From: Flavobacterium keumense
Lineage (GTDB): Bacteria > Bacteroidota > Bacteroidia > Flavobacteriales > Flavobacteriaceae
Length of the DNA: 64,000 bases
Assembly (NCBI RefSeq): GCF_029866485.1
Contig: NZ_CP092332.1
Location: forward strand, 2,232,001 to 2,296,000
Direction of reading: 5' to 3'
Numbering within the stretch: position 1 is the stretch's first letter; every line of letters starts with the position of its first letter. The notes under the pieces are model-generated. The model saw only the letters and a list, made by a program, of their open reading frames with translations. It did not search any database and was not told the DNA's origin. Positions 17,186-28,329 of the stretch are shown here, one piece after another. Made by a program: the position numbers and the translations under genes.

Positions 17186-18574
17186 TTAAATTCCAGCAAT
17201 TACTTTTATTTCGTCAATGATTCGTAATGCTAAAACATCTGCTTCTTGTTGTGAAGGAGCTTCGGTATAGATTCTGATAATAGGTTCTGTATTAGACTTT
17301 CTCAAATGCACCCATTCGGTAGCAAAATCAATTTTCACTCCGTCAATCGTCGTAATGTCTTCATTTTTATATTTATCAGTCATGGCAACTAAAATGGCAT
17401 CTACATCAATTTGAGGGGTTAACTCGATTTTATTTTTGCTCATATAATATTCAGGATATGAAGCACGTAAAGCTGAAACCGTCATTTTTTTGTTAGCCAA
17501 ATGTGTTAAAAACAAAGCGACTCCAACTAAACTATCGCGTCCATAATGCAATTCTGGATAAATTATTCCGCCATTTCCTTCACCACCAATAACCGCCTTA
17601 TTCTTTTTCATCAACTCCACAACATTCACTTCTCCCACGGCACTTGCTTCATAGCTCCCCTTATGGGCATTGGTCACATCACGTAAAGCACGAGACGAAG
17701 ACATATTCGAAACGGTGTTACCAGGAGTTTTACTCAATACGTAATCGGCACAAGCCACCAAAGTATATTCTTCGCCAAACATTTCGCCATCTTCAGAAAT
17801 GAAAGCCAAACGATCTACATCAGGATCTACTACAATTCCAAGGTGCGCTTTTTCTTTGACAACCAATTCTGAAATAGCAGTCAAATGCTCTTTCAGCGGT
17901 TCTGGATTGTGCGGAAAATGTCCGTTAGGCTCGCAGTATAGTTTCACTACTTCAACCCCCATTAACTCTAATAATTTTGGAATAATAATTCCGCCAGAAG
18001 AATTAACTCCGTCGACTACTACTTTGAACTGAGCCGCTTTTACAGCAGCTACATCCACTAAAGACAAATTCAATACCTCATCAATATGAATGTCCATATA
18101 GGCATCATTTTCCACGATAGTTCCTAGCGAATCTACATCTGAAAAATCAAAAGCTTCTGCTTCAGCAATTTCTAAGATTTTCTCTCCTTCTACTCCACTT
18201 AAAAATTCGCCCTTTTCGTTCAATAACTTCAAGGCATTCCATTGTTTTGGATTATGAGAGGCGGTCAATATAATTCCTCCGTCTGCTTTTTCTAAAGGTA
18301 CTGCTACCTCTACTGTAGGTGTAGTTGACAATCCTAAATCAATCACATCAATTCCAAGTCCAACCAAAGTATTCACTACTAAATTATGAATCATTGGTCC
18401 CGAAATTCTAGCATCACGACCAATTACCACTGACAATTTATCTTTGCCCGAATAATTTTTCAACCAAGTCCCATACGCCGAAGCAAATTTTACTGCGTCA
18501 ACTGGAGTCAGGTTATCTCCTACTTTACCTCCGATTGTTCCTCGAATTCCTGAAATCGATTTTATTAAAGTCAT
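17186..18574 (-). CDS. glmM: Phosphoglucosamine mutase
   Basis: 462 residues of the alpha-D-phosphohexomutase family. The phosphoserine loop TASHNP has Ser106, the metal loop is DPDVDRLAF, the sugar-binding loop GGEGNGG and the phosphate-binding loop RKSNTEPIIRIY. It converts glucosamine-6-phosphate to glucosamine-1-phosphate for UDP-GlcNAc and cell-wall synthesis. The sugar loop with EGNGG fits GlmM-type rather than PGM enzymes, and this sequence type is the usual one in Bacteroidota. Divergent from the ACP phosphodiesterase gene; each has its own -7 element. Confidence 0.9.
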   Translation of the reverse strand: MTLIKSISGIRGTIGGKVGDNLTPVDAVKFASAYGTWLKNYSGKDKLSVVIGRDARISGPMIHNLVVNTLVGLGIDVIDLGLSTTPTVEVAVPLEKADGGIILTASHNPKQWNALKLLNEKGEFLSGVEGEKILEIAEAEAFDFSDVDSLGTIVENDAYMDIHIDEVLNLSLVDVAAVKAAQFKVVVDGVNSSGGIIIPKLLELMGVEVVKLYCEPNGHFPHNPEPLKEHLTAISELVVKEKAHLGIVVDPDVDRLAFISEDGEMFGEEYTLVACADYVLSKTPGNTVSNMSSSRALRDVTNAHKGSYEASAVGEVNVVELMKKNKAVIGGEGNGGIIYPELHYGRDSLVGVALFLTHLANKKMTVSALRASYPEYYMSKNKIELTPQIDVDAILVAMTDKYKNEDITTIDGVKIDFATEWVHLRKSNTEPIIRIYTEAPSQQEADVLALRIIDEIKVIAGI

Positions 18575-18609
18575 CTGTATCTGAAAATTAAATTTTTTGT
18601 TTAGAAATA

Positions 18610-18617
18610 CAAATATA
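18610..18617 (-). promoter_or_regulatory. Promoter -7 element for glmM
   Basis: Read on minus, TATATTTG is an exact TAnnTTTG match 35 bp before the glmM start. Confidence 0.6.
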
Positions 18618-18693
18618 AAAGTTCGCGTTTAGCAAAACGATATATTGGATAAGTTTTTATCAAAATTGGAAATCTTTTATAAACTGAACTTTG

Positions 18694-18701
18694 TATATTT
18701 G
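18694..18701 (+). promoter_or_regulatory. Promoter -7 element for the ACP phosphodiesterase gene
   Basis: TATATTTG ends 24 bp before ATG 18726. Its position rules against an in-frame upstream start at 18645, which would lie before the promoter. Confidence 0.65.
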
Positions 18702-18725
18702 GAAAGCAACAACTTAAAAAACGCT

Positions 18726-19310
18726 ATGAATTTTCTTGCTCATATTCATCTTTCTGGAGAAAACGAATTCATTAAAATTGGCAATTTCATGGCTGATGGA
18801 GTTCGAGGAAAACAATATGAAAATTTTCCTCCAGCGATTCAAAAAGGAATTTTGTTGCATCGCGCAATTGACACCTATACTGATGCGCATCCGATTTTCA
18901 GACAAAGTACTAAAAGACTTCATTCACGTTACCATCACTACGCTGGAGTTATTGTTGATATGTATTACGACCATTTTTTAGCTAAAAACTGGCCCGATTA
19001 TCACCCTGAAAATTTAGATCTTTATGCCAACACTTTTTACCAATCCTTGTTAGACAATCATTCACTTTTGACTACCAAAACGCAAAATGTTTTGCCTTAT
19101 ATGATGGAATACAATTGGTTAGTAAGTTATGAATCCATATCGGGTTTAGAACGAATTTTGACTCAAATGGATCACCGTACCAAAAACCAATCTTTGATGC
19201 GATTTGCAACCGAAGAACTTATTACTTACTATGATGAGTATGAAACGGAATTTTCACTTTTTTATGATGAAGTACAACTATTTTCAAAAGATAAATTAGC
19301 CCAATTATGA
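18726..19310 (+). CDS. Acyl carrier protein phosphodiesterase
   Basis: 194 residues from ATG 18726. [11 protein letters not shown] at the start, [11 protein letters not shown], and the HD-like helices with [16 protein letters not shown] and [15 protein letters not shown] are characteristic of AcpH, which removes phosphopantetheine from ACP. Metal ligands are expected among the His and Asp residues of HRAID and DMYYDHF. The stop overlaps the next gene by four bases (ATGA), so it is co-transcribed with the gamma-glutamyltransferase gene. Confidence 0.88.
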   Translation: MNFLAHIHLSGENEFIKIGNFMADGVRGKQYENFPPAIQKGILLHRAIDTYTDAHPIFRQSTKRLHSRYHHYAGVIVDMYYDHFLAKNWPDYHPENLDLYANTFYQSLLDNHSLLTTKTQNVLPYMMEYNWLVSYESISGLERILTQMDHRTKNQSLMRFATEELITYYDEYETEFSLFYDEVQLFSKDKLAQL

Positions 19311-20989
19311 AATTACAGCAAAAATATTGTAGCCTAATCGTACTTTTTTTTCTATCCTTTTTTGGATCTGCACAAACGGGTTTAATAGCCGACAAAGCCA
19401 TGGTGGTATCCGCTCGTGAAGAAGCTTCTAAAATAGGTACTGCAATTCTACAAAAAGGGGGCAACGCCTTTGATGCTATGGTGGCTACCGAATTGGCTTT
19501 GGCAGTAGCCTACCCCTATGCTGGGAACATCGGTGGGGGTGGATTTATGGTCTATCGTAAAGCCAATGGAAAAACAGGTGCCTTGGACTACCGCGAAAAA
19601 GCACCATTGGCTGCGACAAAAAATATGTTCTTAGACAAAAATGGAAAAATAATAAAGGGAAAAAGTACCGAATCACCTTTAGCTATTGGAGTGCCTGGGA
19701 CAATTGCAGGAGTTTTTGCTGTGCATGAAAAATTAGGTTCGTTACCGATGTCGGAAATTATGAAACCCGTAATCGAATTAGCAGAGAAAGGGGTTATTGT
19801 TACTAAAAAACAAGAAAAAAGTTTGAATACGTACCGAGAGTCTATCATTAAGGCCAATGGAAACACGACCAAATTTGCCACTGTCTTCAAAGAAAATGAC
19901 ACCATCAAATACCCTGCTTTAGCCGAAACACTGAAACGTATTGCAAAGAATGGTAAAAATGAGTTTTATAGAGGACAAACCGCAGGTAAATTAATTCGTT
20001 ATTTTAAAAAAATTGGGGCTATTATTACCAAAAAAGATTTAGCACAATACGAAGCCAAATGGAGAAATACACTTGAATTTGGATACAAAGATTTGAAAAT
20101 AATATCCATGGCTCCCCCAAGTAGTGGCGGGATTTGCTTGGCACAAATCATGACAATGATTTCTTCTTTTGATTTGGCAGCAATGGGACATAATTCTCCC
20201 GAAGCGATTCAAGTAATTGTGGAAGCCGAAAGAAGAGCCTATGCTGATAGAAGTTACTTTTTAGGCGATCCTGATTTTGTAAGAATTCCACTGAAAGAAT
20301 TAATGGATGCGAATTACCTTAAAGACAGAATGTCCAATTTTAATTTAAATAAAGCTTCTTTATCCTCCGATATAAAAGAAGGTAAAGTAACTTATAGTGA
20401 AAGTACAGAAACCACTCATTATTCTATTGTAGATTCTTTTGGGAATGCAGTTGCCGCTACAACCACTATTAATGACGCATTTGGTTCCAAGTATTATTGC
20501 GACGAATTAGGCTTTTTCTTGAATAACGAAATGGACGATTTTAGTGCTAAACCAGGAGAGCCGAATCTATTTGGATTGATTGGTAATGAGGCTAACAGCA
20601 TCGCCCCTCAAAAACGAATGTTGAGTTCTATGACTCCTACAATTGTAGAGAAAAATGGAAAATTATTTATGGTGGTGGGTTCGCCAGGAGGTTCTACAAT
20701 TATTACATCTGTTTTACAAACAATTCTAAATGTGTACGAATACAATTTAAGCATGCAGGAAGCGGTCAATGCACCCCGATTTCACCATCAATGGTTGCCC
20801 GATTTAATTACATTTGAACCAAAAGCTTTTGATACAAAAACTTTAGAAATTTTAAAATCGAAATCCTATTTAATCAACGAAAAAACAACTCCAGTACTTG
20901 GCAAAGTAGATGCTATTTTGGTTTTACCTAATGGAAAACTAGAAGGTGGTGCAGATTTTAGAGGAGACGATACAGCTGTTGGATTTTAA
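19307..20989 (+). CDS. ggt: Gamma-glutamyltransferase
   Basis: 560 residues with a signal peptide ([14 protein letters not shown]) and the Ntn-hydrolase precursor layout. Autocleavage is expected before the Thr in [15 protein letters not shown], giving the small catalytic subunit. GGGGF near the start and [21 protein letters not shown] near the end form the substrate site. It acts in the periplasm on glutathione and other gamma-glutamyl compounds. Overlaps the AcpH stop by four bases. Confidence 0.95.
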   Translation: MKLQQKYCSLIVLFFLSFFGSAQTGLIADKAMVVSAREEASKIGTAILQKGGNAFDAMVATELALAVAYPYAGNIGGGGFMVYRKANGKTGALDYREKAPLAATKNMFLDKNGKIIKGKSTESPLAIGVPGTIAGVFAVHEKLGSLPMSEIMKPVIELAEKGVIVTKKQEKSLNTYRESIIKANGNTTKFATVFKENDTIKYPALAETLKRIAKNGKNEFYRGQTAGKLIRYFKKIGAIITKKDLAQYEAKWRNTLEFGYKDLKIISMAPPSSGGICLAQIMTMISSFDLAAMGHNSPEAIQVIVEAERRAYADRSYFLGDPDFVRIPLKELMDANYLKDRMSNFNLNKASLSSDIKEGKVTYSESTETTHYSIVDSFGNAVAATTTINDAFGSKYYCDELGFFLNNEMDDFSAKPGEPNLFGLIGNEANSIAPQKRMLSSMTPTIVEKNGKLFMVVGSPGGSTIITSVLQTILNVYEYNLSMQEAVNAPRFHHQWLPDLITFEPKAFDTKTLEILKSKSYLINEKTTPVLGKVDAILVLPNGKLEGGADFRGDDTAVGF

Positions 20990-20998
20990 TTACTACTT

Positions 20999-21664
20999 AT
21001 GAATTTTATTACCGAATTAGAAAATGAATTCAAGACCAAGCAGCATTCAGAAAATGCTTTGCCTATGGCAAAATATATGAAAGATTTATTTCCGTTTTTT
21101 GGAATCAAAACAGACGAAAGAAGAGCTGTTTTTAAATCCGTTTGCAAAAAACACTCAACTGAAATTAATAACAATGCAAGAGTGATTGGTTGGGAGCTGT
21201 TTTTAAAAAAAGAACGTGAACTTCAATATTGCGGCATTGAAATCATTATTAATACCCTTAAGAACCAATATGTAGTTGAAGACATCATTTGGATTGAACA
21301 ATTTTTGATTACCAATTCTTGGTGGGATAGCGTAGATACGATTTCAAAATTCATGCTTGGTGCTTATTTGCAACAATTCCCATCTGAAATCCCCACTGTT
21401 GTGAAACGGTTTTCTAATTCAGAGAATATGTGGTTAAACCGAAGTGTTATTTTATTCCAACTTGGCTACAAATCACAAACTGATTTCAAACTATTGCAAT
21501 CATTATGCTTAAAACACAGTCATTCCAATGATTTTTTTATTCGGAAAGCAATTGGTTGGGCGCTTCGAGAATATGCCAAGACTGAACCAGAAGCCGTTCG
21601 GCAATTTGTATTGCAATCGAACTTAAAGCCTTTGAGTAAAAAAGAAGCTTTAAAAAATATTTAA
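20999..21664 (+). CDS. AlkD-like DNA alkylation repair protein
   Basis: 221 residues, all-helical HEAT-like repeats. Recognisable blocks are MAKYMKDLFPFFGIKTDERRAVFK near the N terminus, WWDSVDTIS, MWLNRSVILFQ and FFIRKAIGWALREYAKTEP, which fit the AlkD family of DNA glycosylases that remove bulky or charged alkylated bases. It begins nine bases after ggt and is followed 31 bp later by the CLC gene, so the four genes may form one unit. Confidence 0.88.
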   Translation: MNFITELENEFKTKQHSENALPMAKYMKDLFPFFGIKTDERRAVFKSVCKKHSTEINNNARVIGWELFLKKERELQYCGIEIIINTLKNQYVVEDIIWIEQFLITNSWWDSVDTISKFMLGAYLQQFPSEIPTVVKRFSNSENMWLNRSVILFQLGYKSQTDFKLLQSLCLKHSHSNDFFIRKAIGWALREYAKTEPEAVRQFVLQSNLKPLSKKEALKNI

Positions 21665-21695
21665 TTGTAATTTAGCGAGCTGAAAAAATCATCTG

Positions 21696-23480
21696 ATGCT
21701 AAAGAAGGCTTTACGTAAAATAGAACAAACTATCGCTTGGTCAAGATCAAAATTAGGCGATAAGCAATTCATCTTTCTATCAGCAGTACTTGTTGGTATA
21801 TCGGCGGCATTTGCTGTAATTATGCTAAAAGCTTTTGCTCACTGGGTATTCACTTTTGCTACGTATGTCAGCCGTATTCTTAAATTAGGCTTTTTTAATA
21901 GTTTCTTACCTATCATCGGGATTCTATTAACCGTTTTTGTAATCAAAAAATTCTTAAGTGGCACCATTCAAAAAGGAACTTCCCAAATCTTGTATGCGGT
22001 GGCCAAAAAAGCCAGTATTATCCCAAGAAAACAAATGTATGCGCAAATTATTACCAGCTCGTTAACCGTTGGTATGGGAGGGTCTGCCGGGCTAGAAAGT
22101 CCTATTGTAATTACAGGTGCTGCCTTTGGATCTAATTATGCTCAAAAATACCGATTAAGCTATAAAGATAGAACCTTGCTTATCGGATGTGGCGTTGCTG
22201 CTGGTATCGCAGCCGCTTTTAATGCACCTATTGCCGGAGTTTTATTTGCTATCGAAGTGCTATTAGTAGATGTGAGTATTTCGGCCTTCACACCCATTAT
22301 GATTGCTGCTGCTACGGGTGCCTTGGTTTCTGTAATTGTGTTGGATGAGAGTATTTTACTTTCGTTCAAACAGCAAGAAGATTTTAACTATCATAATATT
22401 CCGTTTTATGCGTTTTTAGGTGTGTTCACGGGCTTAATTTCTATTTATTATTCTCGAAATTTTCAACGAGTAGAACATTTTTTCAGTCGTTTAAAATTAG
22501 GCTCTTACAAAAAAGCCCTTTTTGGTTCTACCCTTTTAGCTATTTTAATTTACGTATTTCCTACTCTTTTTGGCGAAGGATATGAAAGTATCCGAATTTT
22601 ATCTGAAAGTGATCCTGGACAATTATTAGAAGACACCTTGTTTAGTGGGTTTAGAAACAATAGTTGGGTACTTTTACTCTTTGTAGGTTGTACGATGATG
22701 CTTAAAGCTTTTGCTTCGGGTTTAACTATTGGTAGTGGAGGTAATGGAGGTAACTTTGCTCCTTCCCTATTTTTAGGGTCGTATGTTGGTTTTTTCTTTT
22801 CAAAATTAATTAACCTTATTGGCCTATCCAAATTACCCATTAGCAATTTCACCTTAGTAGGAATGGCTGGTATATTAAGTGGTTTGTTTCATGCCCCTTT
22901 AACCGCTATTTTCTTGATTGCTGAAATTACGGGTGGTTATAACCTAATGATTCCTTTGATGATTGTTTCCTCTATAAGCTTTGCTATCTCGAAACGTTTC
23001 GAAAAACATTCCATGGATGTAAAGAATTTAGCCAAGAAAGGTCACGCCTTTACCAGTAACAAAGATGCTAATGTATTATCAACTTTGGATACTAATTCCA
23101 TCATTCAAACGGATTATTTAACTGTTTCACCGAATGAAAATTTGGATAAATTAGTGGACTTAATTTCAAATTCTACGCAAGTTGTTTTCCCAGTGGTGAA
23201 TTTGGAAAATGAATTAGTTGGTGTAGTCTATTTCAATGACATCAAAGAAATTATTTTCAATACCTACCGAGTGAAGTACACCCTAATTAAAGAAATTATG
23301 ACTGCTCCCAAACAAATTATTACTCCAGAAGATAGTATGGAAGTAGTTATGAATAAATTTGAGGAAACGAAAATGGCCTTCTTACCGGTACTTAAAAACA
23401 ATAAATACTACGGATTTATCTCTAAATCACTTGTCTTAGAGGCTTATCGCACCAAACTAAAATCGATGACCATAGAATAA
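21696..23480 (+). CDS. CLC-family chloride channel/antiporter with CBS domains
   Basis: 594 residues: about ten membrane helices, then two CBS domains (about 460-590). Signature stretches are GGSAGLESP (the Glu takes the place of the gating Glu of GREGP), AAAFNAPIAGVLFAIE and SGGNGGNFAPSLFLG. The gating Glu is kept, so proton-coupled exchange or gating is possible; the sequence alone does not settle channel or exchanger. CBS domains often bind adenine nucleotides. Confidence 0.92.
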   Translation: MLKKALRKIEQTIAWSRSKLGDKQFIFLSAVLVGISAAFAVIMLKAFAHWVFTFATYVSRILKLGFFNSFLPIIGILLTVFVIKKFLSGTIQKGTSQILYAVAKKASIIPRKQMYAQIITSSLTVGMGGSAGLESPIVITGAAFGSNYAQKYRLSYKDRTLLIGCGVAAGIAAAFNAPIAGVLFAIEVLLVDVSISAFTPIMIAAATGALVSVIVLDESILLSFKQQEDFNYHNIPFYAFLGVFTGLISIYYSRNFQRVEHFFSRLKLGSYKKALFGSTLLAILIYVFPTLFGEGYESIRILSESDPGQLLEDTLFSGFRNNSWVLLLFVGCTMMLKAFASGLTIGSGGNGGNFAPSLFLGSYVGFFFSKLINLIGLSKLPISNFTLVGMAGILSGLFHAPLTAIFLIAEITGGYNLMIPLMIVSSISFAISKRFEKHSMDVKNLAKKGHAFTSNKDANVLSTLDTNSIIQTDYLTVSPNENLDKLVDLISNSTQVVFPVVNLENELVGVVYFNDIKEIIFNTYRVKYTLIKEIMTAPKQIITPEDSMEVVMNKFEETKMAFLPVLKNNKYYGFISKSLVLEAYRTKLKSMTIE

Positions 23481-23484
23481 TTTA

Positions 23485-23533
23485 CTATCGGATAGAATGT
23501 TTTTTTATTATCCGATAATAAAAAGTATCTTTG
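23485..23533 (+). promoter_or_regulatory. Inverted repeat and -7 element upstream of fic
   Basis: TATCGGATA (23485-23493) faces TATCCGATA (about 23511-23519). The promoter element TATCTTTG at 23526-23533 follows, ending seven bases before the ATG. The transcript probably starts at or just before the start codon, so the message may be leaderless. The palindrome covers the -33 region and could be an operator, or it could be a terminator for the CLC gene (T-run inside the loop, not after it). Confidence 0.5.
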
Positions 23534-23540
23534 TGGTGTT

Positions 23541-24494
23541 ATGTGGAAAATCGATTTGTCATACCGAGAAGATTTACAATCTACTTTTGAAAGATTGTAT
23601 CAAAAAAAACAGCATTTGCAATCTAGCAGACCGCTGCCGGCTATTGCATTGAATAAAATTAAAGAAAGTCTCTCTATAGAATGGACATACAATTCCAATA
23701 GCATCGAAGGTAATACCATGAGCTTGCGTGAAACACAAATGGTTTTGCAAGAAGGAATCACCGTAAAAGGGAAATCACTTCGAGAACATTTTGAAACCCA
23801 TAATCACGATAAAGCCATTGATTATTTGTATTCCATAATTGAAGATAATTACAAGCTACGAAGTATTGATATTTTATCCTTACACGGTTTGGTTCTACGT
23901 TCTATTGAAGATGATTTTGCTGGTCGTATTCGTAATGGCGGCGTGCGCATTACTGGAGCAAATTTCACGTCTCCGAATGCTAACAAAGTAGCTGATTTAC
24001 TCGATGAATTGATTGATTTTATAAACACCAATCCTTTGCAATTGAATGATATTGAATTAGCAACTATTTTTCATCATAAATTAGTTTGGATTCATCCTTT
24101 TTTTGATGGTAATGGAAGAACCGTTCGTTTGTCAATGAATTTACTATTAATGCGAAATGGCTTTCCACCTGCGATAATTCTAAAAAATGACCGCAAGAAA
24201 TATTATGAAGCCCTCAACCAAGCCAACAACGGTAATTATCAAAAATTAACGCTTTTAATGTGCCAGTCGTTAGAGCGCACTTTGAACATTTACATCAATG
24301 CATTACCAGACAACAACACTGAATATGTTGAAATTTCTAATTTGGTTCAAGAAACTAACATGCCTTATGGTCAGGAATATATCAGCTTATTAGCTAGAAC
24401 AGGTAAGATTGATGCATACAAAGAAGGACGCAATTGGCTAACTACAAAAGAAGCCATTGAATCTTACATTATCAACAGAAAACGTAAACGCTAA
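23541..24494 (+). CDS. Fic-family protein (probable AMP transferase)
   Basis: 317 residues. The active loop HPFFDGNGRTVR is at about 185-196 with all catalytic residues (His, Asp, Asn, Arg, Arg). The inhibitory helix motif SNSIEGN at about 52-58 matches [S/T]xxxE[G/N], so this is a class II, self-inhibited Fic protein. A winged-helix-like C-terminal part (about 265-317, with ISLLARTGKIDAYKEGRNWLTTKEA) suggests DNA binding. The target protein is unknown. Not paired with a visible antitoxin. Confidence 0.9.
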   Translation: MWKIDLSYREDLQSTFERLYQKKQHLQSSRPLPAIALNKIKESLSIEWTYNSNSIEGNTMSLRETQMVLQEGITVKGKSLREHFETHNHDKAIDYLYSIIEDNYKLRSIDILSLHGLVLRSIEDDFAGRIRNGGVRITGANFTSPNANKVADLLDELIDFINTNPLQLNDIELATIFHHKLVWIHPFFDGNGRTVRLSMNLLLMRNGFPPAIILKNDRKKYYEALNQANNGNYQKLTLLMCQSLERTLNIYINALPDNNTEYVEISNLVQETNMPYGQEYISLLARTGKIDAYKEGRNWLTTKEAIESYIINRKRKR

Positions 24495-24514
24495 GATAAA
24501 TTAGCGTTTTTTTT
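24486..24514 (+). terminator. Terminator overlapping the fic stop codon
   Basis: AAACGCTAA-GATAAA-TTAGCGTTT followed by five more T; the fic TAA is inside the left arm. Confidence 0.85.
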
Positions 24515-24572
24515 ATAAATCATTTTAACATAAACTTCTACACTGTTATACCAAAAGAATCAATCAAAATGG

Positions 24573-24580
24573 TAACTTTG
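24573..24580 (+). promoter_or_regulatory. Promoter -7 element for uvrA
   Basis: TAACTTTG, an exact TAnnTTTG match, ends 16 bp before the uvrA ATG. Confidence 0.6.
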
Positions 24581-24596
24581 TTTTTTTGCAAAAATT

Positions 24597-27428
24597 ATGG
24601 TAGATACAGACAATACTATTGACGTTCAAGGCGCACGCGTTCATAATCTAAAAAACATTGATATTGCTATACCTCGGGAGCAGTTAGTCGTAATCACAGG
24701 GCTTTCGGGTTCTGGAAAATCATCTTTAGCATTTGATACTATTTATGCCGAAGGACAACGTCGTTATATCGAAACTTTCTCTGCGTATGCACGACAGTTT
24801 TTAGGAGGTTTAGAACGCCCGGATGTAGATAAAATTGACGGCCTTTCGCCAGTAATTGCCATTGAACAAAAAACAACCAGCAAGAGTCCACGCTCAACCG
24901 TAGGAACCATTACTGAAATTTATGACTTCTTGCGTTTGTTGTATGCCCGTGGCGCTGATGCATACAGTTACAATACGGGAGAAAAAATGGTTTCGTACTC
25001 TGATGAGCAAATCAAAGAGTTGATTATTCACGATTTTACAGGAAAACGAATCAATATTTTAGCGCCTATTATTCGTGCTAGAAAAGGACATTATGCTGAG
25101 CTTTTCCAACAAATAACCAAACAAGGATTTTTAAAAGTTCGAGTGAACGGTGAAATTCAGGATTTGGTTAGCGGCATGAAACTAGACCGCTACAAAACTC
25201 ACGATATTGAAATCGTGGTAGATAGGCTTGTAGTAGACAATAGCGAGGACAATCAAAAACGACTATCCGAAAGTATCAATACCGCCATGCATCACGGCGA
25301 AAACGTATTGATGGTTTTAGACCAAGATTCCAACGAAGTGCGTTATTTCAGTCGGAATTTAATGTGTCCAACGACGGGTATTTCGTATCAAAATCCAGAA
25401 CCTAATTTATTTTCTTTCAATTCGCCAAAAGGCGCTTGCGCACATTGTAACGGATTAGGAACTATAAACGAGATTAATCGTAAAAAGATTATCCCGAATC
25501 CGAAATTATCGATTAAAAATGGAGGTTTTGCGCCTTTGGGCGAATACAAATCATCCTGGATTTTCAAGCAATTGGAAATCATTGGCGAAAAATACGGTTT
25601 CAAATTGACCGATGCGGTGGAGACCATTTCGGAAGAAGCGATGGAAATGATTTTAAATGGAGGAAAAGAAAAATTTACCATTCATTCAAAAGATTTAGGC
25701 GTAGCCAGAGAATACAAAATTGACTTTGAAGGCATTGCTCATTTTATCAAAAACCAACACGACGAAAGTGGATCTTCTTCTATTAGACGTTGGGCTAAAG
25801 AATTCATGGACGAAGTAAAATGTCCTGAATGTGAGGGTTCGCGATTGAAAAAAGAAGCGCTATTTTTTAAAGTAAACGATAAAAACATTGCCGAATTAAG
25901 CGATTTAGACATTTCAGATTTAACAGCTTGGTTTCAGGAATTAGAAAGTCATTTGTCTAACAAACAAAAAGCAATTGCTTCTGAAGTCATCAAAGAAATC
26001 AAAGACCGATTGGCATTCTTGATGAATGTGGGATTGAATTATTTGGCGTTAAGCCGAAGTTCAAAATCCCTTTCAGGTGGTGAGGCACAACGCATCCGAT
26101 TGGCCACACAAATTGGGTCACAATTAGTGGGTGTATTATATATTTTGGACGAGCCGAGTATTGGTTTGCACCAAAGAGACAATGAAAAACTAATTCACTC
26201 TTTAGAACAATTGCGTGATATTGGCAATTCGGTTTTAGTGGTAGAACACGATAAGGACATGATGGAGCGCGCTGATTATGTGATTGACATTGGTCCGAAA
26301 GCAGGAAAATTTGGCGGCGAAATCATCAGTCAAGGAACACCTGCTGAAATTTTAAAAAGCAACACGATTACCGCTCAGTTCCTGAATGGTAAAATGAAAA
26401 TTGAAGTTCCTAAAAAGCGTCGCGAAGGCAATGGTAAATTTTTGAAACTAACGGGCGCTACCGGAAATAATTTAAAAAATGTTTCGGTTGAGTTCCCTTT
26501 AGGCCAACTAATTTGCGTAACAGGGGTTTCGGGCAGTGGAAAATCAACTTTGATTAATGAGACCCTCTACCCTATTTTAAATGCCTATTATTTCAACGGA
26601 GTAAAAAAACCACAGCCGTATAAAAAAATTGAAGGTTTAGAGCATATTGATAAAGTAATCGATATTGATCAAAGTCCTATTGGGCGCACGCCAAGATCCA
26701 ATCCAGCTACTTATACTGAAGTATTTTCGGAGATTCGAAATTTGTTTACCATGACTTCCGAAAGTATGATTCGCGGTTATAAAGCCGGCCGATTTAGCTT
26801 TAATGTGAAAGGTGGTCGTTGCGAAACTTGCGAAGGTTCAGGTGTTCGAACTATTGAAATGAATTTTTTACCCGATGTGTATGTAGAATGCGAAACCTGT
26901 CAGGGCAAACGTTTTAACAGAGAAACTTTGGAAATTCGTTACAAAGGAAAATCCATTTCAGATGTATTGAATATGACCGTGGATGAGGCAGTGCCTTTCT
27001 TTGAAAACATACCAAAAATTTACCGAAAAATAAAAACCATTCAAGAAGTGGGATTAGGTTATATTACTTTGGGACAGCAAAGCACAACACTTTCGGGTGG
27101 CGAAGCACAGCGTATTAAACTAGCGGGTGAACTCTCTAAAAAAGATACTGGAAACACGTTTTATATTTTAGACGAACCTACGACGGGACTTCATTTTGAA
27201 GACATCCGGGTATTGATGGATGTGATTAATAAACTGGTTGACAAAGGCAATACAATTTTGATTATTGAACATAATATGGACGTCATCAAACTAGCCGACT
27301 ATATCATTGATATTGGCCCTGAAGGTGGTAAAGGCGGTGGTCAACTCGTTGCAAAAGGAACTCCTGAAGAAATTAGCAAAAATAAAAACAGTTATACTGC
27401 GCAGTTTTTGAAAAAAGAATTAGCTTAG
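24597..27428 (+). CDS. uvrA: Excinuclease ABC subunit A
   Basis: 943 residues, standard length. Two ABC ATPase halves: Walker [10 protein letters not shown] (about 35-43) and GVSGSGKST (about 645), signatures [12 protein letters not shown] and [16 protein letters not shown], and Walker [11 protein letters not shown] and [10 protein letters not shown]. Zinc modules [16 protein letters not shown] and [16 protein letters not shown] are present. It scans DNA for bulky lesions with UvrB in nucleotide excision repair. Confidence 0.97.
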   Translation: MVDTDNTIDVQGARVHNLKNIDIAIPREQLVVITGLSGSGKSSLAFDTIYAEGQRRYIETFSAYARQFLGGLERPDVDKIDGLSPVIAIEQKTTSKSPRSTVGTITEIYDFLRLLYARGADAYSYNTGEKMVSYSDEQIKELIIHDFTGKRINILAPIIRARKGHYAELFQQITKQGFLKVRVNGEIQDLVSGMKLDRYKTHDIEIVVDRLVVDNSEDNQKRLSESINTAMHHGENVLMVLDQDSNEVRYFSRNLMCPTTGISYQNPEPNLFSFNSPKGACAHCNGLGTINEINRKKIIPNPKLSIKNGGFAPLGEYKSSWIFKQLEIIGEKYGFKLTDAVETISEEAMEMILNGGKEKFTIHSKDLGVAREYKIDFEGIAHFIKNQHDESGSSSIRRWAKEFMDEVKCPECEGSRLKKEALFFKVNDKNIAELSDLDISDLTAWFQELESHLSNKQKAIASEVIKEIKDRLAFLMNVGLNYLALSRSSKSLSGGEAQRIRLATQIGSQLVGVLYILDEPSIGLHQRDNEKLIHSLEQLRDIGNSVLVVEHDKDMMERADYVIDIGPKAGKFGGEIISQGTPAEILKSNTITAQFLNGKMKIEVPKKRREGNGKFLKLTGATGNNLKNVSVEFPLGQLICVTGVSGSGKSTLINETLYPILNAYYFNGVKKPQPYKKIEGLEHIDKVIDIDQSPIGRTPRSNPATYTEVFSEIRNLFTMTSESMIRGYKAGRFSFNVKGGRCETCEGSGVRTIEMNFLPDVYVECETCQGKRFNRETLEIRYKGKSISDVLNMTVDEAVPFFENIPKIYRKIKTIQEVGLGYITLGQQSTTLSGGEAQRIKLAGELSKKDTGNTFYILDEPTTGLHFEDIRVLMDVINKLVDKGNTILIIEHNMDVIKLADYIIDIGPEGGKGGGQLVAKGTPEEISKNKNSYTAQFLKKELA

Positions 27429-27436
27429 TATTTCAA

Positions 27437-27516
27437 AACCCTAGCCCTGATGGTAGCGGCATCCTTTACTGCCAGTGTTTGGCAGTAAAGATATAGCGAA
27501 CAGCAGGAACAGCTCC
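27437..27516 (+). repeat. Structured flavobacterial intergenic repeat, copy 1
   Basis: Conserved left flank AGCCCTGATGGTAGCGGCAT and right flank GATATAGCGAACAGCAGGAA surround a perfect hairpin CTTTACTGCCA-GTGTT-TGGCAGTAAAG. The flanks match the minus-strand copy at 53945-54007, whose central hairpin has unrelated bases (TCCCC-TAGC-GGGGGA). The element follows uvrA and may end its transcript, although only an A-run follows the right flank. I recall similar sequences as common between genes in Flavobacterium. Confidence 0.75.
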
Positions 27517-27529
27517 AAAAAAAATAAAT

Positions 27530-28258
27530 ATGAGACTACAAGATTTTGATAACGATGAAGATAAAGTAATTCAGGATAAACTGAAGCAAAAAACATGGAA
27601 TGAGATTCGTACCAATGACAGTTGGGCGATTTTTAAAATCATGTCCGAATTTGTTAATGGCTACGAAACTATGGGGCGAATTGGTCCCTGTGTGACTATT
27701 TTTGGTTCAGCTAGAATACAACCCGAAGACCCCTATTACTTACTGGCAGAAAAAATTGCTTTTAAAATCAGTAAAGCCGGTTATGGCGTGATTACTGGTG
27801 GTGGTCCCGGAATTATGGAAGCCGGAAATAAAGGAGCTCATTTAGGTGGAGGTACCTCTGTGGGATTGAATATTGAATTGCCTTTTGAACAACACTACAA
27901 TCCGTACATTGACCGAGATAAAAACTTGAATTTTGATTACTTCTTTGTTCGCAAAGTGATGTTTGTAAAATATTCTCAAGGGTTTGTAGTGATGCCAGGA
28001 GGTTTTGGCACTATGGACGAACTTTTTGAAGCGATGACATTGATTCAGACTAAAAAAATTGGACGTTTTCCAATTATTCTTGTGGGTACATCATTCTGGT
28101 CAGGTTTGATTGATTGGATTAAAACTGTTTTAATAGAGCGTGAAAAGACCGTAAGTGCAAGCGACTTGGATTTATTTAAGATTGTAGATACCGAGGATGA
28201 GGTGGTTGCTGTTTTAGATGCATTCTATAAAAAATACGATTTAAGTCCTAACTTCTAG
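27530..28258 (+). CDS. LOG-family protein (TIGR00730 Rossmann fold)
   Basis: 242 residues with the family motif PGGFGTMDELFEAMTLIQTKKI and GGGPGIMEAGNKGA. Members hydrolyse nucleoside 5'-monophosphates to free base and ribose phosphate (cytokinin-activating enzymes and relatives); bacterial members outside plant pathogens often have unclear physiological substrates. N-terminal extension of about 50 residues (KTWNEIRTNDSWAIFKIMSEF) is usual in this subgroup. Confidence 0.88.
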   Translation: MRLQDFDNDEDKVIQDKLKQKTWNEIRTNDSWAIFKIMSEFVNGYETMGRIGPCVTIFGSARIQPEDPYYLLAEKIAFKISKAGYGVITGGGPGIMEAGNKGAHLGGGTSVGLNIELPFEQHYNPYIDRDKNLNFDYFFVRKVMFVKYSQGFVVMPGGFGTMDELFEAMTLIQTKKIGRFPIILVGTSFWSGLIDWIKTVLIEREKTVSASDLDLFKIVDTEDEVVAVLDAFYKKYDLSPNF

Positions 28259-28329
28259 AATACGGTTTTTCAAAATTACTTGAACTGTTTTCGAATAATA
28301 GCTAATATATTGTATTTAAAACTTAGAAT

